Assembly: GCA_000828835.1 (NCBI GenBank)
Contig: AP014633.1
Coordinates: forward strand, 248,001 to 312,000
Direction: 5' to 3'
DNA: 64,000 nt
Source: Thioploca ingrica
GTDB lineage: Bacteria > Pseudomonadota > Gammaproteobacteria > Beggiatoales > Beggiatoaceae
The notes under the pieces were generated by a model. That model saw nothing but the letters and a program-made list of their open reading frames with translations, did not search any database and had not been told where the DNA came from. Position 1 is the first letter of the stretch; every line of letters begins with the position of its first letter. The position numbers were made by a program, and so were the translations under genes. Shown in pieces: positions 8,540 through 15,779 of the stretch.

Positions 8540-9256
8540 TCAGCTAAATTCTTTATCATCTAATTTTTTGTTTAATAATGTTAAATAGATGCTTGATTCC
8601 TGAAATTCTTTGACTTCCATACTACGATTTTTGGAAAAATCATATACCTTTTTATATTTCTCAGATTGAATAATCTCTTGATATTTTTGGTCTTTGCGAA
8701 ATAAATTTCTTATTATAAAATCAACAAATACAAACGGATAAATCAGAACTTTAGACGAAATTCTAATGTTATTAATAGCGCCTATTTGTAATTCACTTTT
8801 TGCGTGTGAGGTTACGGCATAGTCATAATCAAATCGAAGGTGAGAAGTATTAGTGAGTTTGAGAGATTCTTCTTTTAGTAAATCTTGGTAAAAGTCACAC
8901 AGCGTTTCATCATAAGAATCACAATAATAATATTCAACTTAACTGAGGTCTTCTACAGTTAACACCGGATAAGGGTAAAATGCTAATTTGTATTTAGTTA
9001 ATTCATCATTGTTAAATTCATAATAAATCTGTACTATTGACCGATCTATCAATAAAAAGCTAAATTGACGGATTTTAATAAGTTCTTCATATTCTTTAAC
9101 ATAATAAATATCTTTTGTAATACCTGACTGATAGTTAGGCCAACTAATTGTTAAGTTATTTCTTTGATAATTATGTTCAAGAATAAGACGACCAAATACT
9201 TTAAATGTTTCTTTCATATTCGTATAGAAGTCATCAATGTTAAAAGCTTTACCCAT
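8540..9256 (-). pseudogene. DUF2290-like gene interrupted by an in-frame stop
   Basis: The open frame from 9256 encodes 105 residues and stops at 8939-8941 (TAA). Reading on in the same frame gives 132 more sense codons to a TGA at 8540-8542, for 239 codons in all. The downstream part includes HLRFDYDYAVTSH, then ELQIGAINNIRISSKV and a YPFVFVDFIIRN segment. That order (FDYD, SH, RI.S, P..F..FI.RN) resembles DUF2290 proteins, which are about this long. There is no good start codon just after the TAA, so I read one gene with a nonsense mutation. It could also be a sequencing error or stop readthrough. It starts 2 bases after the helicase stop codon, so the two formed an operon. Confidence 0.7.
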
Positions 9257-9258
9257 AG

Positions 9259-11463
9259 CTAGTTATTAGATTTTATGGCTTCTAAAATATCTGGATTATG
9301 GCGAATTTTCTCAATTAACAAGTCACGATCATGTTGAATAATATTATCAAGAAATTCATCCTTTTTTTGCGTTTCATTATCATCTTGTCTGGACAAGATA
9401 GATCTTCTCCTTCTTACTTCTTCATCACTGGGTTGTTGAAATTTAAAACAAGGATAGTCAGCTAGGATTGACTTTATTTCATTTTCTAGTTCATTCATAG
9501 CATTACCATGTCCACTAAGATAACACCAACCTCTCGCTCTAGTAATCGCTACAAATAGTGCATTTCTTGCACGAAACAGAGAATCACTTACTGCTTGTTG
9601 AGCATTCATCACAAATACGACATTCCCTTCATTCCCTTTCGCTCTAAAAGCCGTTGTCAAAGTGACTGTGCCTTTTTCTTTAAATACCGAGGCACTTTCA
9701 ACAATACCGGGTATGGTTGAACGAATGCTTAAACGGTCTAACTCTTGTCGTATTAGAGATAAATCATTTTTGGCACTTTTAGTATCTAGCGTTATTACAA
9801 TAATTTCAGTTGGGTCAACTTTTCCGGTTTCAACAAATTGCTGAATTTCAGAAACAATAAAATGGATTTCTGCTTCTAGAGTTAAATAGGATTTAGCCTG
9901 AATAAGTCCTTGTTCTCCCTTCTGATGTTCCTTTAATAGGGTTTCCAACTTATTTTTACTAAACGCTGCTGGCCTTTCGACAACCATGGTGTCTCCGGCA
10001 ACAAATGTTTCACGGTTAGCCGGTTCAATGACTTGATAACCTAAAGCATTCCAAGTTTTTCTATTTTCTATCCGTTCAATATCTCCTTTTTGGCTGTAAA
10101 GTCCCAAAGTCAACCCGTGAGCAACCATCAATACCACCCGAGGATTTCTATAAGAATTCGCCAAAACATAATCTTTATCTATGGAACCATACTTACCATC
10201 TAAAATCGAATTAGACAAGTTCGGTTTCTCATCTTTAGAAAGACCAAATAAATCTTTTGGTTCTTTTATTTGCACGTTGGTTAAGGTTTGAAATTCATCA
10301 TAGGCCCAAACAATGCGCTTTTTTTCTGGTTCACCTTTGGTCAAATAGAATACGGTTTCAAAGACTGAAGGAGGCAAATCTTGTGCTTCGTCAATCAATA
10401 CTAAATCATAAACTGGTTGTAATTTTTCTTGGGCCTGTTTCAATAAATCTTTAAATATAGAATCTAAGGAAACACCGCCTCTGAATGAAAAAGATGGTAT
10501 GTTATAGTGTTGACAAAGAGACCAATATAATCCCGGCTCAGTTGTCCTTCCACCCCAAGCATGTAAAACTTCTACACTATCCCAATTAACAGGTTGTTTT
10601 GCTTCACGAGTATAATATTTAGAAATAAGTTCTCTTATTTGAGGATACATACTTCGCGTATGAAATAAAAACAATATTTTATAGTCAGGAAATTCTTGAT
10701 GAGCAATCGCTGCTTTAAGGCAAAGTATGACGGTTTTGCCGGTACCGGCAAGCCCCCTAATCCGCTGAGGACCATCAGCAATTTGCATCGCTACTTGTCT
10801 TTGAAATTCATCTAACTTAAAAGTTTCTTCTAAGGATTTCTGGATAAAATCATTTTTAGTTTTTGGTAACTTAATCTGCGGTTGTTTATTTCGTAGCGTG
10901 TCAGTACCTTCTAGTACAGATAGCGCTTTGTTATATTTATCATCGGACACTGGGAGTAATTTAGAATTATCAATTGCTGAAAAGAAATTTTTTAGCGCTG
11001 TTTCGACTTTTTCTTTACTAAGTGCTTTTTCAACCAACATTTCCCTAAAAGATTCTAACTCCTCTTGAGAATTTTGAATAAAGATTTCTATTTTTGAAAT
11101 AGGAAGCAAGGCTTTACCTTCTCTACGGTTATAAAGAGTAGAATCTTTTGATAATCGAGTATCGATTTCTCTAGCAAAGTTAGCCAGTACAATATCTCTA
11201 GAATAAAGTATTTCGCCATTAGTAGCAGTCCAATAATCTTCTTCCATATTAGCAATTTGATGGTCAACAACATCAATAAGTACAATTCCATACTTTTTAG
11301 AAAGAATAACAAATGAGGGAATTTCCTCAATGGGTACACTGATTGAGGGCTTTTTATAACCGCAATATCCTACTTCATCTTTTAGGAAGGTTTGCAATTT
11401 TTCCCAAACTTGTTTCTCACTGATGCTACCTTTTATATCAATACTTCCAGCTATAAATTCCAT
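9259..11463 (-). CDS. UvrD-like superfamily 1 helicase, possible defence gene
   Basis: A 734-residue superfamily 1 DNA/RNA helicase. Motifs seen: Walker A GLAGTGKT (residues 237-244), Walker B IDEAQD (357-362), the motif-V-like TLTTAFRAKGNEGNVV and motif VI FVAITRARGWCYLSG near the C terminus. The first 200 residues hold a separate alpha/beta region (SKKYGIVLIDVVDHQI near 55-70), which could be a degenerate NERD- or nuclease-type domain; that is a guess. It is co-directional with, and 2 bases from, the DUF2290-like gene. The neighbourhood (HsdS relic, several toxin-antitoxin genes) suggests a defence role, but no known two-gene system was recognised with certainty. Confidence 0.8.
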   Translation of the reverse strand: MEFIAGSIDIKGSISEKQVWEKLQTFLKDEVGYCGYKKPSISVPIEEIPSFVILSKKYGIVLIDVVDHQIANMEEDYWTATNGEILYSRDIVLANFAREIDTRLSKDSTLYNRREGKALLPISKIEIFIQNSQEELESFREMLVEKALSKEKVETALKNFFSAIDNSKLLPVSDDKYNKALSVLEGTDTLRNKQPQIKLPKTKNDFIQKSLEETFKLDEFQRQVAMQIADGPQRIRGLAGTGKTVILCLKAAIAHQEFPDYKILFLFHTRSMYPQIRELISKYYTREAKQPVNWDSVEVLHAWGGRTTEPGLYWSLCQHYNIPSFSFRGGVSLDSIFKDLLKQAQEKLQPVYDLVLIDEAQDLPPSVFETVFYLTKGEPEKKRIVWAYDEFQTLTNVQIKEPKDLFGLSKDEKPNLSNSILDGKYGSIDKDYVLANSYRNPRVVLMVAHGLTLGLYSQKGDIERIENRKTWNALGYQVIEPANRETFVAGDTMVVERPAAFSKNKLETLLKEHQKGEQGLIQAKSYLTLEAEIHFIVSEIQQFVETGKVDPTEIIVITLDTKSAKNDLSLIRQELDRLSIRSTIPGIVESASVFKEKGTVTLTTAFRAKGNEGNVVFVMNAQQAVSDSLFRARNALFVAITRARGWCYLSGHGNAMNELENEIKSILADYPCFKFQQPSDEEVRRRRSILSRQDDNETQKKDEFLDNIIQHDRDLLIEKIRHNPDILEAIKSNN

Positions 11464-11570
11464 TGTACGAAACCTATGATCAAAAATTAAGGGATGTTTT
11501 TAAAAAGTATGCACTAGATTGTTAGATATTGTAAATAATAAACTATTAAGCGTAAGATGAGTGCTGCAAT

Positions 11571-11605
11571 GATGGGTTTCGGCTTCGCTCTACCCATCCT
11601 ACAAA
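11571..11605. repeat. Short palindromic dispersed repeat (GGGT...GCTTCGCTCT...ACCC)
   Basis: ATGGGTTTCGGCTTCGCTCT followed by ACCCATCCTAC is a copy of the short palindrome family found at 19803, 20752 and 61240, with a variant (GGACACGCTTCGCTTTGTCC) at 23400-23482 and 29098. The arms pair TGGGT with ACCCA around a GCTTCGC core. Here it supplies the start of the HsdS-relic reading frame. Confidence 0.7.
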
Positions 11606-11745
11606 GTCTTTCCAGTCAAACCGAAATCGCCACCCATATCACAGCAATTCGCGCTCAAGCCAAACAACTCGAACAAGAAGCCAAAAAAATTGTAGAACAG
11701 GCAAAGCAACCAGTGGAAAAGATGATTTTAGGCGACGTTTCTTGA
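11600..11745 (+). pseudogene. Relic of type I restriction specificity subunit (hsdS C terminus)
   Basis: The frame reads SLSSQTEIATHITAIRAQA, then KQLEQEAKKIVEQAKQPV and EKMILGD. This is the coiled-coil C terminus typical of HsdS subunits (EIAxHIxxIRxxAKxLxxxA...VEKMILG). Only about 48 residues remain, with no DNA-recognition domains. The upstream start (11557) falls in a palindromic repeat that has replaced the rest of the gene, so the 62-codon open frame is a chance fusion. No hsdM or hsdR is in the window. Confidence 0.65.
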
Positions 11746-11772
11746 TTATTGAAAAATATAAGGATGATAGCC

Positions 11773-12012
11773 ATGAAAGTTGATGAATTACAACCTATTA
11801 TCAAAACAATTTTGAACTTATCACCCCAAGAACAGTTTGAGATCATCACAATTTTATTACGGAATATTTTGGATATTCATAAAGTTGACGAGATACCCCA
11901 ATATCAGGATGATTATAAAATAACACTTAAAGCTGGAACAGCTAAAGGTTTAGTAATTATCGCTGATGATTTTGATGAACCTTTAGACGATTTTAAGGAT
12001 TACATGCCATGA
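11773..12012 (+). CDS. DUF2281-like antitoxin, apparently orphan
   Basis: A 79-residue protein with an N-terminal helical part (MKVDELQPIIKTILNLSPQEQ) and the C-terminal pattern KAGTAKGLVIIADDFDEPL plus DDFKDYM. That pattern is typical of DUF2281-type antitoxins that precede PIN-domain toxins, the C-terminal tail normally binding the toxin. I start at 11773 because AAGGAT lies about eight bases upstream; the ATG-like starts further up have none. Its stop overlaps an ATG (ATGA) that begins a toxin cut off after 11 codons, so it has lost its partner here. Confidence 0.75.
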   Translation: MKVDELQPIIKTILNLSPQEQFEIITILLRNILDIHKVDEIPQYQDDYKITLKAGTAKGLVIIADDFDEPLDDFKDYMP

Positions 12013-12044
12013 ATTTATTGCTGGATACACCTACACTCATTTGA
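12009..12044 (+). pseudogene. Relic of a PIN-domain toxin (first 11 codons)
   Basis: ATGA overlap with the antitoxin stop, then MNLLLDTPTLI and a TGA stop. PIN toxins of this group begin MNLLLDTHTxxWW or similar, with the Asp as first metal ligand. So the toxin start is present, but the frame stops where a Trp (TGG) is usual and no further homologous sequence follows. The toxin gene is truncated or deleted. Confidence 0.6.
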
Positions 12045-12063
12045 TTTTTATAAGGAAATAAAT

Positions 12064-12273
12064 ATGCAACCGGCAACCTTTGCCAATTTAGTTGAACAAA
12101 TCCAACAATTGTCAACCGATGAAAAACAGGAACTATGGCAATTACTAGAAAAATATCTGCTTGAAGAACGGCGAAACAGTATTTTTTGTGCTTATCAAGA
12201 GGCACGAGCGGTAGAGGATACCTTAGAATTTTCAAATGATATTCATTCGCTGAAACAACGTCTCAGTGTATGA
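12064..12273 (+). CDS. Putative antitoxin of the following RelE-type toxin
   Basis: A 69-residue mostly helical acidic protein (MQPATFANLVEQIQQLSTDE...). Its stop overlaps the toxin start by 4 bases (ATGA), the usual antitoxin-toxin arrangement. A ribosome-binding site, AAGGAAATAA, lies just upstream. No DNA-binding motif is obvious. I call it an antitoxin from its position and size. Confidence 0.7.
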   Translation: MQPATFANLVEQIQQLSTDEKQELWQLLEKYLLEERRNSIFCAYQEARAVEDTLEFSNDIHSLKQRLSV

Positions 12274-12539
12274 TAGAAATTGCCTTCAGCCCGGCATTTG
12301 AGCGTAACTTTCGTAGACGTTTCAAAGGTAGAACGTATTTGCAAGCCAGACTCTGGCAACGGGTAGAAATATTTCTTGAAAACCCGTTTGATTCTCGCTT
12401 AAGAACACATAAACTGACCGGCAGTTTGAAAGAATTATGGAGTTTTAGTGTCGAATACGATATACGAGTGGTTTTCTACTTTGTAACAGACGAAAAGGTC
12501 GTATTTGTAGACATCGGTACGCATGATGAAGTGTATTAG
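12270..12539 (+). CDS. RelE/YafQ-superfamily mRNA interferase toxin
   Basis: An 89-residue type II toxin of the RelE/ParE/YafQ fold, which cleaves mRNA on the ribosome or blocks gyrase. Family traits seen: the N-terminal strand MIEIAFSPAFERNFRRRF, basic helices, the HKLTGSLKELWSFSVEYDIR segment (residues 47-66, typical L.G.....sr.R.vy form) and the closing VVFVDIGTHDEVY, with a C-terminal HxxVY-like end. It appears intact and is paired with the 69-residue gene upstream. This is the one apparently complete module in the island. Confidence 0.85.
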   Translation: MIEIAFSPAFERNFRRRFKGRTYLQARLWQRVEIFLENPFDSRLRTHKLTGSLKELWSFSVEYDIRVVFYFVTDEKVVFVDIGTHDEVY

Positions 12540-12653
12540 CAATGATAGGTGTGCAGTGCACACCCTACAAGGCTCATAATATTCATCATTTAGTTTTTAA
12601 CTACGAAGCCAAATCATTAAATTATGATAAATAAATAAAATAAAGTGACGCTC

Positions 12654-14030
12654 TCAGCGAGGATATAACCGCATAAGTAATCCATGACGTGGTTTCATTG
12701 TCATCGTTACATCTCTCTCAATCAGGTAATTTGGTACTAATTTTAAAGTATAGCGTTGCGCAATTTGAGCGAGTAATAATGACATCTCCAACAACGCGAA
12801 ATGGTTACCTAAACAAAAACGAGGCCCTACGCCAAAGGGTAAATAAGCGTAACGATGTTTCACACTTTCTTCTCTAGTAGCAAAACGTTCTGGCCAAAAT
12901 TGCTCTGGGTTAATCCAAAAATCGGGATGGTGATGAATATTATAAAGACTAACGAATACGGTGCTTCCAGCCGGAAGAGGATAGCCGTTTATCTCCGTAT
13001 CTCGTAATACTAATCGTGCCACCAAAGGGGCTGGCGTATAGTGACGCAATACTTCGTCGACAACCTGTCGGGTATAAGTTAATTGTGGTAAATCTTCTAA
13101 GGTAGGCAAACGCTCAGCCAATACGGTTGCTAATTCATCTTGCACTCGCTGTAACACGAGCGGATGTTGGTCCAAAGCATACCAAAGCCAAGTCATGGCG
13201 GCCGCTGTGGTTTCATGACCGACTCCTAACAACGTGGCGACTTGGTCCCGTACTTGTTGCCGATTCATGGTTTCACCACTGATTTCATCCCGTGTTTGTA
13301 ATAAGAGTTCTAACAGATCATCATTCTGTTCACCACTCATTTGTCGTTGCTGAATGAGACGATAAATAATATCATCCAGCGTTTGTAAAGCTTGTTTAAA
13401 GCGTCGATTACGCGGTGTGGGCCAGTTAAGCGGAGGTAATAACGGATTTTTTAAACTGGTAGCGGCATGTTCGATTAAGATGGGTAAGACAGTCTGCAGG
13501 GTATCAAGAGGAGTGATCACGTCAACGCTAAACAAGGTACGACAAATAATGTCTAATGTCACCTTGACCATTTCCTCCAAAACATTGATGACTTCCCCAG
13601 GTGAATAAGTAGAATGCCACCGTTGCAACAACTGTTCGCCGGCGGTGGTCATGTGGATTGCCATCCTTTCTACCGGCCGTTTATGAAATAGCGGCTGTAA
13701 CATTTGTCGCTGGCGTTTCCAATCCTCGCCATAACTTTGTAATAAACCATTCCCTAAAATTAAAGCTAACCCCACCGGCTTTGCTTGTTGACTTAAAGAA
13801 CCAAAGGTTTCCAAATCGCGAATTAATATTTGCTCGGCCATATCTGGATGACACGCCACATAGACCGTTTTTGGTCCAAGTGAAAATCGTAACAAATCAC
13901 CGTAATCACGTTGACATTGTTGTAATGTCGTTAACAGATCCCGTCGACCGGCTAATAAATGACCAAGTAATTTAAATCTACGTGGACCTGGTACTTGGCG
14001 TTGGCGGAAATAAGAGCGATTAAACCACAT
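12654..14030 (-). CDS. Cytochrome P450
   Basis: A 458-residue soluble P450 monooxygenase using heme-activated oxygen. All signatures are intact: the I-helix oxygen motif GVGHETT (about residue 270), ExxR in EVLRHY, the PERF motif, and the heme loop FGVGPRFCLG with the ligand Cys near 406. No membrane anchor or fused reductase is visible, so it needs separate ferredoxin/reductase partners. It resembles bacterial fatty-acid or terpenoid hydroxylases, but the substrate cannot be read from sequence. It is transcribed away from the MarR gene with 125 bases between them and shares that control region, so it probably belongs to the same regulon as the operon that follows. Confidence 0.93.
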   Translation of the reverse strand: MWFNRSYFRQRQVPGPRRFKLLGHLLAGRRDLLTTLQQCQRDYGDLLRFSLGPKTVYVACHPDMAEQILIRDLETFGSLSQQAKPVGLALILGNGLLQSYGEDWKRQRQMLQPLFHKRPVERMAIHMTTAGEQLLQRWHSTYSPGEVINVLEEMVKVTLDIICRTLFSVDVITPLDTLQTVLPILIEHAATSLKNPLLPPLNWPTPRNRRFKQALQTLDDIIYRLIQQRQMSGEQNDDLLELLLQTRDEISGETMNRQQVRDQVATLLGVGHETTAAAMTWLWYALDQHPLVLQRVQDELATVLAERLPTLEDLPQLTYTRQVVDEVLRHYTPAPLVARLVLRDTEINGYPLPAGSTVFVSLYNIHHHPDFWINPEQFWPERFATREESVKHRYAYLPFGVGPRFCLGNHFALLEMSLLLAQIAQRYTLKLVPNYLIERDVTMTMKPRHGLLMRLYPR

Positions 14031-14089
14031 GATTATTCTCCAATTTTGTATATTTAGCTATAATAGCTTTACTTAATTTTGAGTGAGCG

Positions 14090-14111
14090 TATAATATGGT
14101 TACATATTATA
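14090..14111. promoter_or_regulatory. Perfect palindrome, probable MarR operator
   Basis: TATAATATG, four bases GTTA, then CATATTATA: two perfect 9-bp arms between the divergent P450 and marR genes. The word GCGTATAAT occurs at 14088 and again at 14115. MarR proteins bind palindromes of about this size, usually over their own promoter. The arms also look like -10 boxes, so binding would block transcription in one or both directions. Confidence 0.6.
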
Positions 14112-14155
14112 TTTGCGTATAATAATCGGTCGATGGACTCAGGTAAATACCTTAA

Positions 14156-14689
14156 ATGAATGAAATAACCAAACTGGCGGAAAAATTACAACGTGAAATC
14201 GCTTTAAATCGTGATTTTGTCTCTCAGGAGGAAACCGTGTTGTTATCTTTTATGCACACTTGGCAGCACTTAGATCGGTTGGGAAAGCTATTTTTTCCGC
14301 GCTTTGGCCTATCCGACGCGCAATTCAACGTGTTGATGGTTTTGTGGGATTACCGCGAGACCGGAATGCGCCAACACGAATTAGCTAGCCTTCTCATGGT
14401 TAATCGCGCTAGCGTTGGGGGAGTAATTGATCGGATGGAAAGACAAGTATTAGTCCAGCGACAACGCGATCCCGTGGATCGACGCTCCAACTACGTGCAT
14501 ATTACCGCTGCCGGAATCGCTTTGTTGGAGAAGATCAAACCCGTTTACTATGCTTTGTTCCCCCCCGCCTTTGCCAATTTGAATAGCCATCAGCAACAAG
14601 AGTTTTTCAAGCTGTTGGAACAATTTCGCCAGGGTATTTTGCAGGTAAACGAGCGCTTAAAGGAAAAAAACAATGAACCCAGCCAGTGA
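14156..14689 (+). CDS. MarR-family transcriptional regulator
   Basis: A 177-residue winged-helix regulator. The DNA-binding part lies near residues 60-125: LSDAQFNVLMVLWD, recognition region HELASLLMVNRASVGGVIDR, and wing RDPVDRRSNYVHITAAG with the conserved D-x-R-[RS] turn. Flanking helices form the dimer interface. It probably senses a small, perhaps lipophilic, ligand and controls itself, the operon it heads and the divergent P450. The next gene overlaps it by 17 bases, so they are translated from one message. Confidence 0.93.
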   Translation: MNEITKLAEKLQREIALNRDFVSQEETVLLSFMHTWQHLDRLGKLFFPRFGLSDAQFNVLMVLWDYRETGMRQHELASLLMVNRASVGGVIDRMERQVLVQRQRDPVDRRSNYVHITAAGIALLEKIKPVYYALFPPAFANLNSHQQQEFFKLLEQFRQGILQVNERLKEKNNEPSQ

Positions 14690-15779
14690 ATTAACCTTGA
14701 GCCGACCACTGTGGATTATTTCCCGTCGCCAAGACCTCCTCTGGTTTCACGGCTCAGTGATAGCGGGGTTGATATTGCTCGGCATTTTTCTTAACCTCGC
14801 GCCTTTAAATAGTGCCAATTACACCACCACCCACCCGGCTGTCATCCTGTTACTGCTGTGGGGAATATTTTTCGACGGCACTCACGTGTGGGGCACTTAT
14901 GCGCGTACTTACTTCGCCGCTCACGATACGCATTCCCGCTTGGGCTTACCCAGTCACCTGGCATGGGGATTCTTGCTGATTGGGCCAGGTTTAGCGATAG
15001 TGGATTATCTCTGGTTTATTCCCGAACCATCGCTAGTAGGACAAGCCGGTATCCTATTTCGACATTTCTTAGTGTTCGCTTACCTCTGGGCTTTCTGGCA
15101 TCTCATCCGTCAACACTACGGCATTCTGGTGCTCTACCGCCGCAAAGCCGGTGAAACCACCGGTCAATTGGATACCGTATTCTTGTGGCTCGGCAGTTTA
15201 TACCCCTACCTCCGATTTTCTCTGAGTGGGGCTTATTTACAGAGTCATTTACCCCATCCGTTACCGATGGCTTGGTTTGAGACCACTCGCTTCCTACTCG
15301 ATATCACTTTTTTCCTGAGTATGATGGGGTTAGCCGGCTACGCCTTCTACCAGTATCGTCATCAGCCTTTTCATTTCCAGCCTAAACACGGGTTTTTAGC
15401 GATTGTCGTCAGTTTTCATTGGCTGGTTTTTAGCTTACTTGACAATTTGCTGGTCATTACCGCCGTCCTGACGATTTTTCACAACCTGCAATACCATCGC
15501 ATCGTTTGGCAATATGAACGCGGATGTGGGCGCATTCCGATGGGTTCCATGTTTCGCTATCTCGGTTGGGGAATTTTATTTGGTTTATTCTGGTATGGTC
15601 CGCGTATCCTGGGCGTAGCGGTAGCAACAGACGATTTGATCCGCAATATTTTATTGGGATTTGGTTGGGGAATTGCCTTTCATCATTACTACACGGATTC
15701 ACGTATCTGGAAAGTGCGACGTTATCCAAGCATTGCGCAATCTCTGGATATCGGAGCTATACCGAATCATACCTCATGA
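14673..15779 (+). CDS. Polytopic membrane protein with conserved-looking histidine motifs
   Basis: A 368-residue protein with about eight membrane segments. I do not recognise the family with certainty. Notable are histidine clusters at the membrane edges: FDGTHVWGTYARTY (near residue 68), FWHLIRQHYGIL (near 140, H-x4-H), FHNLQYHR (near 270, H-x4-H) and FHHYYTDSRIWKVR near the end. Spaced His pairs in a membrane protein recall membrane diiron enzymes (desaturase, hydroxylase or Brp/Blh dioxygenase types), so an oxidative lipid enzyme is possible. AAAGGA precedes the ATG at 14673, inside marR. Its stop overlaps the next start (ATGA), showing tight coupling to the FAD oxidase. Confidence 0.7.
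   Translation: MNPASELTLSRPLWIISRRQDLLWFHGSVIAGLILLGIFLNLAPLNSANYTTTHPAVILLLLWGIFFDGTHVWGTYARTYFAAHDTHSRLGLPSHLAWGFLLIGPGLAIVDYLWFIPEPSLVGQAGILFRHFLVFAYLWAFWHLIRQHYGILVLYRRKAGETTGQLDTVFLWLGSLYPYLRFSLSGAYLQSHLPHPLPMAWFETTRFLLDITFFLSMMGLAGYAFYQYRHQPFHFQPKHGFLAIVVSFHWLVFSLLDNLLVITAVLTIFHNLQYHRIVWQYERGCGRIPMGSMFRYLGWGILFGLFWYGPRILGVAVATDDLIRNILLGFGWGIAFHHYYTDSRIWKVRRYPSIAQSLDIGAIPNHTS

Noticed and set aside
15524-15775. Longer start for the FAD oxidase (515 residues)
   Set aside because: It would cover 250 bases of the coupled membrane-protein gene in another frame, has no family-like sequence, and the ATGA start at 15776 is standard.
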